Part shown: piece after piece, positions 36,701 through 45,282 of the stretch
Numbering within the stretch: the first letter of the stretch is position 1
Layout: the number at the start of each line of letters is the position of its first letter
IMG/VR virus record: IMGVR_UViG_3300044712_000336
Span: 40,711-104,710 of that record
Length of the DNA: 64,000 nucleotides
DNA from: a virus
Direction: 5' to 3' (one strand)
Notes under the pieces: model-generated
Database searches by the model: none
Told to the model about the DNA's origin: nothing
The model's input: the letters and a program-made list of their open reading frames with translations, nothing else
Made by a program: the position numbers and the translations under genes

Positions 36701-39700
36701 CTAAATCTTCTGATACAAAATCTCTACTTACATCAATTTGACCATTACTTCTTAAATCAGCTACAACTATATTTATAAAATCATCTACACTTTCTGCATG
36801 TGAATCTTTAATAGTTGCTGTTGCTACTAATGGAATAAATTCAATAGCTGCATTTCTGAATAAATTATATAAATCCTTCTTATTATCATCACTTATATCA
36901 GTAGGTGTTATATTGGAATATTTAGCAAGTAACCCATCTAATTTAACATTAAACCTTTCATAATCAAAATCAGTAGATTCTTTACCTGATGGATATTGTA
37001 CTGGTAATACATCACCTTTCTTAATTTGACCAATTGGTTCAAATTCATCTTTAAATGATGATAGTAAACTATCAAATACAGGATTACCTAACTTAAACTC
37101 AAGTTGATTATATCCTTTATCACTAAGTAATTGTTCAAGATTATTTAATATAGATGTTCCTAGACCAGTTTGATAATATTTACCAGTATTATTGAAATCT
37201 TCAGTAGTCATTCTTCTCGGATCTAATGGAAAAGATAACTTAGCTTTTTTATCAGTAATAAACTCTACTTGTGGGATACCATATTGATTTTCTTTAAATC
37301 CTTCACTTGAAGCTTTAGTCGGTATTACTACTCTAAAGGAAACAACATTCATACCTGTTCCAACAGTATATTGATCTATAAGTTTAATAATAGTATTAAC
37401 TAAATCGTTTGATTGATTTGGTTCACTACTATAGGAATATGATAATGAATTTGCATATTGTATATTACCAGTTTTAATAATATCTTTACTTAAAGTATTA
37501 ATATTACTATTAGTTAATATATTATCATCAAATGTAATTTCATTTAATTTCTTATTCCATTTTACTTTATTATATCCTTTATCAGTTAATATATCTTCCT
37601 CTACAGGATTAGGTATAATACCAATTACTCTTAATGTATTTTCAGTTTGACCGGTAGTTTTATCATTTCCTTCAGCAACTATAAATGTGTGATTACCTGT
37701 AAAATCATTACTTGTATTGTTAAGATTTACATACCATACTTTATTATTCTCACTCACTAATGGAAATTCTTCACCTTCAAATGTTACAACATTAGCTTCA
37801 ACATGATCTACATTCTCAACTAAAGGATCATTTGATTCCTTACCGATAAATTCTTTCTTACGTTCTTCTTTCTTAATCCTATTAGTCAAACTGTTTAAAT
37901 CTTCAAATGTTCCATCAGGATTAATTCTAATCCTACTATCCACTACGGATAATAATTTAACACTACCTTTTGTATCAGCTAATGAATTATCAGTAATAAC
38001 TTCACCAGATTTAGTAACTTGTATTACTGTTCCTAATGTACTACCAATAGTAGTTAAACTATCTTTATATCTAGTTTCATTCTGCTGAAGGAATTTGTTA
38101 AATTTTTCTAATTTATTAACTGATTCTTTTATACCATTTATATCAGTACGTTCTTCTATATTAGAAAATCCATTACCTAATTTAACTAAAGCATAAGTAG
38201 TTGGACGAGTAAGCATAGTGTACATTATCTCATTATATGGTGAGTAATCAACTTTCTTAGTTAATTGATTATATATGACAGTTTTTCCTTCAATAGGTTG
38301 AACATCTATAAATATTGCTTGTACAGTTTTACCTACTAATTCTTGTGGTAAAAATACTACTTGCTTAGATTCATCTGGTAATCTTAACTGTTGTAAATAT
38401 GCTTGTCTTTCTTTCTCTGTCCCTACAACAATAGCACATGACATTAAGTCTTTTCTTTTATTATAAGTATCAATAATATTCATTATATTATTTGTAACTT
38501 GTATTCCTGTAGTGGAAGATGTTATATCATTTCCAGTAGAGGATTTAGCTACACCACTATCTACTTGTTTATCATTCATTTGATACATACTTGCGAAATC
38601 AGATATATAATTAATAGCTGTTCTCATAGTAGTATTTAATGGTTGTATTTCCGTAGCTTCTCTTAATGTATGTGTAGGTTCTTCTAATGTCTTATTTATA
38701 TTAGTTTCACCAATCTGTGTGCTATCGCCAATTAGTATTAAATGTGAATTTTTAATAAGTGATAAATCATCTAAATCATAATCACTAAATTGGCCTATCT
38801 CATCAATTATTATATGTGAATATTTATTCTTTTCTTCTTCGCTTAATTTACTAAAATCACTTACTAACATTCCATTCTTTATATTTGCTTCACTTTGTAA
38901 GTTATCTAACTGTTCTTTATTCTTACATAATGCTAATACTTTATCAGATTGACCGTCTATATTATTAAGTAATAATGTTTGTTTTGCTACAATAGTAGTT
39001 TTACCTGTTCCTGCATTAGCTTTAAGTAATGATACTGTTTTAGTAGGTTTACTTAGTTTAATACTTAACTGTTCTAAAGCTAACTCTTGTTCTATTGTAG
39101 GAAATTTGTCAATACTTAATTTTGCTTTATTTTCAATATATTGTTTATATGTAAAATCACTATGTAATAATTCATTAATCCAGAATAATTCGTGTACTTC
39201 TGATTGTGTTTCTACATATTTAAGTAGTCTATTTTTATTAGCATTGAAGGAATTTTCTGTAAATCCTAATCCTTCTAATTCTATTTGATATTTATTCCAA
39301 CCACCATTTACATATTCTCTAATAGTACTTAACAATTCATTTATATTACCTGTTTGTGCATACTTTAGAAATGGATTGTTTATTCCTTTATTGGGGAAGA
39401 ATACATGTTTAGATACACCTGGAATTAATGGTTGCATGCCACTAGGATTATACTTAGCATTAATTGATGGTGTAGATAATATAGTATTAACAAAGAATAA
39501 TCCTCTATTTGGTGATAACAAATACCCTATCTCTGGGTCATTGTGTATATAATCTTTTCCTTCAACTTGTGATTTTACTTTACTCTTTAGAAGCTCATTT
39601 ACTTTATCAGTAAGATTATATTGTTTTAACTCGTCAAGGAATTTGTATAGTAATCCTTGTCTTACTACAGTATTAGTTTCTGATACAATATCATTAAAAC

Positions 39701-42700
39701 TATCCTTTAACTCTGTAGGAATTATTCCTTTATTAGATAATTCAATTAACCCATTTACTTGATTAGTAATATGTCTTTCTAATGATGCTTTCTGTTGAGC
39801 AATCTTATTATCAAGATGTTTGGATAATTCTTTTATAATTTCAGTAAGTTTACTTATTTGATTTTCCAATGTAGGAATATAATCATTATCTTTAAATAGT
39901 TCATTATCCTTTAAATCATTATCTATCCTATATTCATATAGTACTTTATCTTGTCTTAACTTCTGTAATTGATTTACCAAGTTTTGTAAATCATCTTCAT
40001 CTACTGATAAAGCATCAGGATTAGAAAGTTTTCCTGTATTGGAATTACCCCATTCCTTTAATGACATATTAACATTATTATAATTAATCATTGCTCTATC
40101 ATATTGAAATGCTTTATATCTATTTTCTGGAAGTTTATATTTATTGTATTCTTCTTCTTGTTTATATTTTACTGAAGTTGTACCATCAAGTAATTTAACC
40201 CTTTTTTTCTCACTAATGGAATATTCATCTTCTAACTCTTTAAGTTTACTTAATTCAACTTTAGTAGATTGTATATCTGTTCCTTCAGGATTAGAAAAGA
40301 AATCACTAGATGAAGCATTATCTAAATCATCACTTAATGTATCTTCATTAAATTCAAACATCTCATTATTATTCCTATACTTCTCTATTAAATCCGATAT
40401 AATTAATTTCTGCCCATCTATCTCTTTGCGTAAAGAATCAAATCCTTGTTCAATATTATTTACATCAGTATTAGTAATAAGAGTTTTATCATTATACATA
40501 TCAAGTATATTTGATAACTTTGTTCCATTATTATAAGATGATTTTATATTATTATATAGTACGTAATCTTTACCGACTTTATAGAAGTATTTATTAGCTT
40601 CATCAATTTGAGGTTGAAGTTTATTTTTTAATGGGGAATTAACCATTTTAAAATAATTATTCATATTATTGAATAATATTTCTTCATCCAATTTACTATT
40701 CTTAGCTAGATACTCTATTGCAGTTTGTTTAGTTGATTCTTCTTTATATAATCTATTAAATACATCATTACGTAAATTCTTATATTGTAAATCTAATAAT
40801 TGATGTTTAGTTAAATCTTTATCTTCTAATTTAGTACGTTCTTCTTCTAATAATGATAATTTGTTCTTTTCATCTTCATTATAATATTGTTCCAAATCAA
40901 AGTAATGTTCTTTAAAGTTATTATATAAAGCTTCATCAGCTGCTTTATATTCATTCATTACTTTATTTCTACCTTTTACATCTTCTAATTGTGCAAGTGC
41001 ATCTTTCTTATCATCAATAAGTTTTTGTATATCTTCTTTTTCCTGTACATCATTAGTGTTATTTTTAATATGTTCTAACGATTGACGTTGTATATCAAGT
41101 TTATAGTAAGCTTTAATTAGTTCATCATTATATAAAGCTTTATCATCTTCAGTTTTACTAGTTAATCCAGCTTGTTTACGTAAGTTGTATAATAACATAT
41201 CTTCTGTAAAGGAACTAGTTTGTAATGCTTTTTCATAAGACCTTGCATAATCCTTTACTCTATCAATATTATCTTTATAGTATTTCTGTAATTCTGGATC
41301 TTCTATACTTTCTATATTTTTACTTAATTGCGTAATTGCTTTATTAACGGCATCATCTTTAGATTTAGATAATGGATTAGTAAGTTCTGCAAATAATGTA
41401 TTAGCGATATTATCTGACATTATGTAATCAATAGTATTAACATTACCAACTATTGTACTCATTATTCCATCACTTACACCTTGTTTATTCTTTAATGTAG
41501 AAAATTCAAGATTAAATATCCCATTATCTCTATCTTTCATTTTTATAACTGGTTTACCTTCATCATCAAGTTTTAACGATTTAGTAACTTTTCCATCAGC
41601 ATCAGTAGAAGTTTCATATTCATATAAATCATTAACATTTCCAATGAAGGAAAAAGCATTACCTTCTCTTACTTTAAGTAAATTATCATATATCTTTTTA
41701 GTAGTTTCAATATCTTGTCTTTCTTCTTTAGCTTCACTTTTTGCACCTATTCCAGCACCGCCAATTCCAACTAAAGATCCAATTAATACACTACGTTGTT
41801 TATCAATATCAGACCAATTTGTTACTGCATAATTTAATTCTTTACCAATAGTAGTGATTAAATTGTCATTTATTTTATTAGATGCTTTCTTAGTTTCTAT
41901 ATTTTGTATAGCATCTTGTATATTTTCTTCATATAAACCTTCACTTATTACACCTGTAGGAATACTATGTTTTGTTTTATTTAACCAACTTGCTGTTTTT
42001 AACAGTTCTTCTTTAGCAATATCACTTTCTAGTTTACTACCTAATTCTTTTATAGTATTAGATTTTACCTTTAATGGATTACCAAAGAATAGTGAACTTT
42101 CAATAAGATTACTTACTGACAATGCAGCAATGTTTTGACCATATACCTCATATACATTCTTACCTATGTTCTTATTTAATTCTTGTGTTGTTTTAGCTGA
42201 AAGCTCGTTTAACTTTCTATTATACCAATCATTAAGTTCTTGTATAGCTTTTTTATTATCTACAGATAATCCTTCCCCTTCTATACCTTGTGATTGTTTA
42301 GTAAGTTTATCTAAAGTATTCTTATATTGTTCATCTAACTTTAACTTATCAGATTTATACTGACGTGTATAATAATTATCTTTAGATAAATCCCATGTTC
42401 CATCATCAGATAATCCAGCACTATTTTTTGCTGATTTATAGAAATCTTTAGCTTCCTGTCCAGCTTCACTTATAGTTTGTGGTATAGCTGCACCTAATAC
42501 TTGTAATGCTTTTGCACCTATTCCTGTAGCACCAAATGCTTTACCTATCATACCTACTCCACCACCATATAACATTGATGATGCACTATATGCTACACCA
42601 TCTAATAAGTTTTCATAGAATTTAGCACTACTTAATTGGTCTAATATATTACCTTTATTATAATCAGCATCAGCGTATACTTTTAAATTCTCACTTAAAT

Positions 42701-43133
42701 ACTTATCACTTTTATCCATTAAATCAATAAGTTCATTATTCCATATATCTTCAGCATTTCCAGTAGCTAATGTTTTTCCTGCACCATATATATAACCTAA
42801 TGTTGATAATGCTTTTAATGGAACAGATGCAGTTCTACTTATAACCATTTTCCATCCTGCATCAATTACACCTTGATTTTCTGCACGTAATTCTTCTTGA
42901 TTATATTCAGCACCAGTAGGATCTTGATATGACATATATGTAGGATCATACTTATTAAAATCATCTAATCCAAAACTACCAACATTACTACCATATTTAA
43001 TACTTTGACGAGTACTTAAATCTGGACTAATAGTAGTCTTAACAGCATTTGGATCATTACGTATCTCTTGTAAATAAGAACTATAAGGGTCTTTTTCAAC
43101 CCTTATAGCATTATCATTTAATTCTTCATTCAT
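27783..43133 (-). CDS. Giant virion protein: SF1 helicase, metallopeptidase-like and DNA-dependent RNA polymerase domains
   Basis: 5116 residues in one uninterrupted frame. Order, with approximate positions: N-terminal unknown region with glycine-rich hydrophobic stretches (about 190-230 and 450-465), as in membrane-crossing ejection proteins; a long coiled-coil region (about 480-1250); an SF1 helicase with Walker A AGTGKTT near 1375, IIIDEIGQ near 1443, LILIGDSTQIG near 1465 and MYTMLTRPTTYALV near 1645; a zincin site RHEAFHKIH near 2699 (HExxH); and an RNA polymerase core with QQRLKGSKLILQSG near 4040 and the Mg-binding GCDYDVDSLF (DxDxD) near 4165. crAss-like phages carry a single-chain virion RNA polymerase that enters the cell and transcribes early genes; this DxDxD matches. 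The fusion with helicase and HExxH parts suggests one machine for entry, strand opening and transcription. Confidence 0.8.
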   Translation of the reverse strand: MNEELNDNAIRVEKDPYSSYLQEIRNDPNAVKTTISPDLSTRQSIKYGSNVGSFGLDDFNKYDPTYMSYQDPTGAEYNQEELRAENQGVIDAGWKMVISRTASVPLKALSTLGYIYGAGKTLATGNAEDIWNNELIDLMDKSDKYLSENLKVYADADYNKGNILDQLSSAKFYENLLDGVAYSASSMLYGGGVGMIGKAFGATGIGAKALQVLGAAIPQTISEAGQEAKDFYKSAKNSAGLSDDGTWDLSKDNYYTRQYKSDKLKLDEQYKNTLDKLTKQSQGIEGEGLSVDNKKAIQELNDWYNRKLNELSAKTTQELNKNIGKNVYEVYGQNIAALSVSNLIESSLFFGNPLKVKSNTIKELGSKLESDIAKEELLKTASWLNKTKHSIPTGVISEGLYEENIQDAIQNIETKKASNKINDNLITTIGKELNYAVTNWSDIDKQRSVLIGSLVGIGGAGIGAKSEAKEERQDIETTKKIYDNLLKVREGNAFSFIGNVNDLYEYETSTDADGKVTKSLKLDDEGKPVIKMKDRDNGIFNLEFSTLKNKQGVSDGIMSTIVGNVNTIDYIMSDNIANTLFAELTNPLSKSKDDAVNKAITQLSKNIESIEDPELQKYYKDNIDRVKDYARSYEKALQTSSFTEDMLLYNLRKQAGLTSKTEDDKALYNDELIKAYYKLDIQRQSLEHIKNNTNDVQEKEDIQKLIDDKKDALAQLEDVKGRNKVMNEYKAADEALYNNFKEHYFDLEQYYNEDEKNKLSLLEEERTKLEDKDLTKHQLLDLQYKNLRNDVFNRLYKEESTKQTAIEYLAKNSKLDEEILFNNMNNYFKMVNSPLKNKLQPQIDEANKYFYKVGKDYVLYNNIKSSYNNGTKLSNILDMYNDKTLITNTDVNNIEQGFDSLRKEIDGQKLIISDLIEKYRNNNEMFEFNEDTLSDDLDNASSSDFFSNPEGTDIQSTKVELSKLKELEDEYSISEKKRVKLLDGTTSVKYKQEEEYNKYKLPENRYKAFQYDRAMINYNNVNMSLKEWGNSNTGKLSNPDALSVDEDDLQNLVNQLQKLRQDKVLYEYRIDNDLKDNELFKDNDYIPTLENQISKLTEIIKELSKHLDNKIAQQKASLERHITNQVNGLIELSNKGIIPTELKDSFNDIVSETNTVVRQGLLYKFLDELKQYNLTDKVNELLKSKVKSQVEGKDYIHNDPEIGYLLSPNRGLFFVNTILSTPSINAKYNPSGMQPLIPGVSKHVFFPNKGINNPFLKYAQTGNINELLSTIREYVNGGWNKYQIELEGLGFTENSFNANKNRLLKYVETQSEVHELFWINELLHSDFTYKQYIENKAKLSIDKFPTIEQELALEQLSIKLSKPTKTVSLLKANAGTGKTTIVAKQTLLLNNIDGQSDKVLALCKNKEQLDNLQSEANIKNGMLVSDFSKLSEEEKNKYSHIIIDEIGQFSDYDLDDLSLIKNSHLILIGDSTQIGETNINKTLEEPTHTLREATEIQPLNTTMRTAINYISDFASMYQMNDKQVDSGVAKSSTGNDITSSTTGIQVTNNIMNIIDTYNKRKDLMSCAIVVGTEKERQAYLQQLRLPDESKQVVFLPQELVGKTVQAIFIDVQPIEGKTVIYNQLTKKVDYSPYNEIMYTMLTRPTTYALVKLGNGFSNIEERTDINGIKESVNKLEKFNKFLQQNETRYKDSLTTIGSTLGTVIQVTKSGEVITDNSLADTKGSVKLLSVVDSRIRINPDGTFEDLNSLTNRIKKEERKKEFIGKESNDPLVENVDHVEANVVTFEGEEFPLVSENNKVWYVNLNNTSNDFTGNHTFIVAEGNDKTTGQTENTLRVIGIIPNPVEEDILTDKGYNKVKWNKKLNEITFDDNILTNSNINTLSKDIIKTGNIQYANSLSYSYSSEPNQSNDLVNTIIKLIDQYTVGTGMNVVSFRVVIPTKASSEGFKENQYGIPQVEFITDKKAKLSFPLDPRRMTTEDFNNTGKYYQTGLGTSILNNLEQLLSDKGYNQLEFKLGNPVFDSLLSSFKDEFEPIGQIKKGDVLPVQYPSGKESTDFDYERFNVKLDGLLAKYSNITPTDISDDNKKDLYNLFRNAAIEFIPLVATATIKDSHAESVDDFINIVVADLRSNGQIDVSRDFVSEDLGFSKDKGTLNKVKQWNKVQFIEGSTPNQRVNKILADPNVGTIKSDKSLDQIQVEYRDDLTSDEYTTISLAEAIDKVIKYGAGLKRKNDREGTDSRATKSGTLEQQLYKHIRNYPAKVGEFVNGLRTKNDEDLLKYLQDKLDNKFLSNSDIFRLGVLRTIRENIYTSPMYKHEGTGISYRLDNGIVKVDMGNGEETLLKTELDLNSGDMANQLSSIAVTNAVMFNEDGSKTNLRTVQEKGKNKFISFKSILSSNTSYSNYENFIRDIIYENKIPVQNPVTGQLLSEDISIAELKRILGSFNTGTYRGQVVEKKSQQDIAKWLEDQVSNYTNNKGDIMKLIYKKKEELVQEPVTTDLLNKIINNKKLRLPISKDRVDTVFKEPIKLKKNSITGTYNIAEDNSTVKQQLSTIENNLVTHVKRIDQAKIQVRINDNISNVQKEPKKSEEQGVPLEGEQDVPTSSDITDISNTDDSFNIGMFDMSEFDINKGTYITVNEATKLVKQLIPDVKEEELQILTQMMLNDVRGANVYGTLKQGIMYSLQVEGEEGKGTFKEIIRHEAFHKIHTQYMTVKEQEQLAKAFEKEHGYLPYSFNELTEVLANDFMNWNKDHNSIKENWLKRFFNWLSKLFKFTYKNMSSLDTIYRDIEQGKYSHRIIENANVKNSYDLITIQEILGDRDAKGDIVNDGVDNFNKLKQEIFRQAKKLKEQGYTITETYTKDGVQHSRKVIVPVVENNLGNVLHRLFKEGAKQYKLLADKQEDPVKRADFLEKDKLYNMLVKEYEVRNLLGIKEKMTGFDYMMKQIFPVIKQELKTEVKEFTENIETNNDEDSDVQVDDIENVYEDYESTREGLKDEITNPKFTNVENVTALVKHLFSFVPKVKKTSEGQWEEIPNGFVNRKFVFKQMLEVLPHLDTTNIVNMQNQLSDRLSLSAKDNNDVVAIKRFMDKLFNDVQKINPITKHGWYDTNTFVYTTDGTTIDLRNDLSVLRSKDNVKIIELKKNQNIDDLHKEIRVELLKKNINVDYTELFNEFKLKQSLQSLLEITSAIGSYNNLSSSIIEMLYQGGTTTYNNKMQNASGVQRTLVDDIRLNLIERIKDQTDVDNLIKVINNSTNTNFVGNFFKFVGMEHLITNDNGKIMIIDSRVQADIQSKFRDLLVNNTSNDSLKNYGKKVEETDEDGNVSEYTVDMYDVLYKDNDVINAFFALLKPINSRVKDEYSSIVNSKNERVFPSTPSTWAREVLYKVVSLSEVNEDSSYIQKNIPKYWNTHTYSKNPLLKSVIDGTQHVYQAVDHDGNRTKTKNSTYGYDYTQESPSNYLETVFSASFLHHSRLKHRQEVPTYIQYFYTQAHRVNRMGAEMDILDRDKINKYLDGIIDMFIQRHNDNLQDIRNFKNYNKNNDTNFRVFNEAFSKIFEISKQDILNNTESTQKAYKELASNDKIRKQFIDNILNQFANRTERLVNVMIQKEMPIPKDLVSRINPKKLEGLFKIDTIDGKDKFRYLDGSRFKFTREDIQKLNNKKDGKGTTYTKYNNDTKKYEYDPTVLNLPIFKALVNSFYINNYINSYLIENLTAGDANFFNTGENMLKRLQLESSSGRQPLINDEYGMKEYMKVMVGSDIKWKKDDIKKQVEEQLRKNNTNEKLIQEVLNNINDDVTVTDGQTYGLPEYKEELNKGMGLSYGVGNINKTVYSFIGEDGVPLDIKSSIVILTDELCKSNPQLNNLRQSMRNHGALLYTMQSTVKIATPVRKSLYDTQSIMDGDMTVNTDNLIIYDNKGLRVPFNPVHEIDSTTAQPNQILSFLNVLGTNDASADIIYGAVADLMKLGLEKVQKQILDKNGKLDNKKFKQAILSRLEKDDINMSFALLTKDLDMDNVHNFPTLSNKFISSFSSMLEKNVIQQRLKGSKLILQSGAGISRYSMDENKRNLADGLQFSIRKDEITGKTVMNLECLFPKGLLPEVLEDSISKALESGKDIDVLPYADAFGFRIPSSELHSAVALKIKGFYQSVDTNVVVVSPFIVFQHGCDYDVDSLFIITREGIWNYDEDVQKDILNKEEELTKVYEKYKDIEIILKDTDERKDEIKALKGQLKYASSENKLVLQERINELYDEIYSNQQERKGILEDVIDQKQIIMKDISNIKKDAIANNKAKYELLGYKDGKFDNEFNTTGLSSKDKEIYLKNKITENLLDVVTDEKNWVRMTKPISTDPMTDEQIRLWKDNHPEQYKELQKTTLLEMSKEKESKWIKDNMLSKPLNLSDVLDNLDGHQSVFSGKAGVGIVVAYGIKALAHMVRASKDKGLPTITDNKYNIQFNDVIYDKLSQYEYGGKEDVWTIIDALANAALDNVKLQILPNFYLTNSTLLSYIAMLGLGVESQVRNTFITQPAIELYTGVNAKWKNEKMKLSKNIINKRIAELSKGEKVNEIETLTTDMLLKSVNQEVYSFKNGNPIYTSTDIEFLKIQLAVLKQLDKLDNIGTEISKVARLLGVLRDLKTTSADLDKMIDLLNEVFELNDKNELQSKDSFMFDISNILNTLPHFKQALETMMFQDKLIRDNFVINSEVIRKFQNDIFGDGTVAANIEAREESVLPAFEGSKYQKRFRQREEVMRYLYTSLFNYSQEHDYITNDGIILTGEQAFIQHFLDKIRQVKSYYSSNKDKLEMLGYIPTFMNKVSVRPNTYTKEHEVRFNEPTEKTVDITANLHTAFNSLNMFNFNYNQSTGRYELDTSVLNSDSIKTLPKYSEFQTEFIAYMNLKNGNRLGSGGYSLGIPSALYNYNNRDNKWLNDGKKGVSYSKRIEKLSNDILRENIRLDLTVNDFVKQTALINYRNINELIKGKYNIIPNTGNYESPTYGNFDLRISIKGLDKEGKPIDTINKYIKISERDVNGKMVSSIYERLNPSNQIDNYFRKIGKGSTYNTYSLNIGNLIMKSEQQVEQSVPSLDNMNETLVKYNGLEQTVEDVQNTQKLQEEGRIKKPKCD

Positions 43134-43144
43134 TTGTATTTATT

Positions 43145-45214
43145 TTATTTAGTAGGAATATTCCATTGACTTTCCCCTTTAACTGGTATACCTGCATTTT
43201 TATAACCATCTTTAAGATACTGTGTATTTCTAAATGGATCTGCACTATTAACAGAATAATCTACAAAGTCTTTTGATAAAGTTTCTGGTTCACCTTTTGC
43301 ATTCTTAACTATATTTTTACCTGCTTTATCTACTTTTACATACTCTATCTCAAATGGGTTATTTTCATCTAACCTAGCCCCTACATCACTTTCTGAAACT
43401 TTATCACCACTAGGATTCTTCCAATTATATTTCTTTACAGCCATTACATTATATGTAGCAAATTCATTATTACCAATAGGTACTGTTACTTGTTCTATAC
43501 CACTAGCATTTTTAGTAGGATCATAAGCTATCTGATTAATTTTCCATAAACCTTTAGCATATTCATTTTGTTCTTGTGTACTATTTTGTACTATAACCTT
43601 TTGATTCTTTCCATCAGCATCTTTATATGATATATAATAAGCACCAGGTGCTACACTATTATTAACTGCTAATTTACCAACAACTGCTGTTTTTCTAAAA
43701 GCATTTAAAGCCTCTTCTGCATCACTTCCTGTACCACCAAAAGTATATCCCATTTGTTTTACTATATAATCATTTAATGGAATTTTTTTATCACCTTCTC
43801 TAACTACACCATTATTCATTAATAATCCATCTCTCCATACTTTTTGTTCTGGGTCATAATTAGATACTAATCTTGCTCTCATATCTTCTTCTTTTCCTTT
43901 AGTTGGAAAGAACACAACATCATCTTTTTTACTATGAGCCTTTTGAATTTGATTATAATTATTAACACTAAACTTTATAATATCTTCAGCAGTTAAATTA
44001 GGATTCTTATTACTCATATTTAATGCAATCTCTTTTAATTTAGGATTTTTATCAAATTGCATAAATATTTTATTACCAGTTGGATCAGTCTTAAAATAGT
44101 TGCCTGATAACATTTGATTTAATTGACTACCCTTAATTCCTTTATAATTAATTGGTACAGTTTCTTTTTGTATTTGCGTGCCTGTTACTTCACCATATCT
44201 AGGTGTTCCAGGAATAGTCTTATCTCCAATAACAATATCACCTTTTAGTAGATCGTTTGGATCTAATTCTTTATAAGTTTGTCCTTCTAATGGAACTCTA
44301 TACGTTTGTTCTTCTTCTATAATTTTATTAGCTGCATTTACACCAGATTGATAACCTTTACCTGTTTCCTTCATATCTTCATTATGAGTAATATCGTATT
44401 TACCATATATTTTTGCGGCTTCTAATGCTTTATTTTTTATAATATTATTTACATCATATCCAACATTTTGTCCAAATCTCATATATGCTTGAACTTCTGG
44501 ATCTGATTTCATTGCATGTTCTACTATACTTCTTATTTTTTCTTCTGGTCTAATTTCTGTCCCATCACGTAATGTCCATATTTGTTCACCATTAACTATT
44601 TTAACTCTTTGTATATCTCGTTTTTGATCCTCAATATCTCTACCTACTTTTTGCATAAATTCTGTCATCTTTATATTTTGTGGTAAAGTATATTGATTCA
44701 TTAAATTATATGAACCTGTTTGTGGATTATATGATGTACCACCACTAGTCTTAAAATCATTATATAACTTCTGTTTAGCTAACTCCTTCATATCAGAAGG
44801 TAATTCTGATTTATCTAATTGTTCCAATTGTTTTTGATATGTTTCGTAATTCTGTTTAATTATACCAAACTCACCTGTTGGTTTTAACATATCTTGTTTC
44901 CACCTATTTACATTAATTATATCCCTACTTAATCCAGATATATCACCTTCTGTTTTAGCTTCTAAAAACTTATTAAGTAATTCATCTCTTTTCTGTTTAT
45001 ATTGCTGTTGTCCTTGTAATACACGTTGTTCATCAGCAGTCTTACGTATATAAGGGGTACTTATATCATCATCCCTCATGGAATATATTTGAGATTCTGT
45101 TAAATCTTTTTTCTGTTGTTTTTCTTCTAATCTCTTTTGCATAAAATCCAATGGTAATGGAACAAATTTTTCCACTGGATTATGTTCAATACTTTGCCAA
45201 TATCTACTTGCCAT
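43145..45214 (-). CDS. crAss-type virion/cargo protein (689 aa)
   Basis: Not recognised by domain. Starts MASRYWQSIEHNPVEKFVPL; residues 20-220 are helical, Gln/Lys-rich and coiled-coil-like (KRLEEKQQKKDLTES, LQGQQQYKQKRDELL), the rest is mixed with Asn/Gly loops. Between the muzzle/677-residue genes and the giant polymerase gene, crAss-like phages carry uncharacterised proteins that are packed inside head or tail as cargo; size and helical N-terminus agree. A hairpin lies just upstream, so its expression may be set separately. Confidence 0.55.
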   Translation of the reverse strand: MASRYWQSIEHNPVEKFVPLPLDFMQKRLEEKQQKKDLTESQIYSMRDDDISTPYIRKTADEQRVLQGQQQYKQKRDELLNKFLEAKTEGDISGLSRDIINVNRWKQDMLKPTGEFGIIKQNYETYQKQLEQLDKSELPSDMKELAKQKLYNDFKTSGGTSYNPQTGSYNLMNQYTLPQNIKMTEFMQKVGRDIEDQKRDIQRVKIVNGEQIWTLRDGTEIRPEEKIRSIVEHAMKSDPEVQAYMRFGQNVGYDVNNIIKNKALEAAKIYGKYDITHNEDMKETGKGYQSGVNAANKIIEEEQTYRVPLEGQTYKELDPNDLLKGDIVIGDKTIPGTPRYGEVTGTQIQKETVPINYKGIKGSQLNQMLSGNYFKTDPTGNKIFMQFDKNPKLKEIALNMSNKNPNLTAEDIIKFSVNNYNQIQKAHSKKDDVVFFPTKGKEEDMRARLVSNYDPEQKVWRDGLLMNNGVVREGDKKIPLNDYIVKQMGYTFGGTGSDAEEALNAFRKTAVVGKLAVNNSVAPGAYYISYKDADGKNQKVIVQNSTQEQNEYAKGLWKINQIAYDPTKNASGIEQVTVPIGNNEFATYNVMAVKKYNWKNPSGDKVSESDVGARLDENNPFEIEYVKVDKAGKNIVKNAKGEPETLSKDFVDYSVNSADPFRNTQYLKDGYKNAGIPVKGESQWNIPTK

Positions 45215-45242
45215 ATTAATTATGTTATTTATTTATACTAAT

Positions 45243-45278
45243 AAAGGGTAGTATAATTATTACATCATACTACCCTTT
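45243..45278 (-). terminator. Intercistronic hairpin upstream of the 689-residue gene
   Basis: Perfect 12-pair stem AAAGGGTAGTAT (45243-45254) with ATACTACCCTTT (45267-45278). On the leftward strand the stem ends in CCCTTTATTAG, a weak T-run, so partial termination or RNA processing is likely. Same build as the hairpins at 27730 and 60751. Confidence 0.55.
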
Positions 45279-45282
45279 ACAT

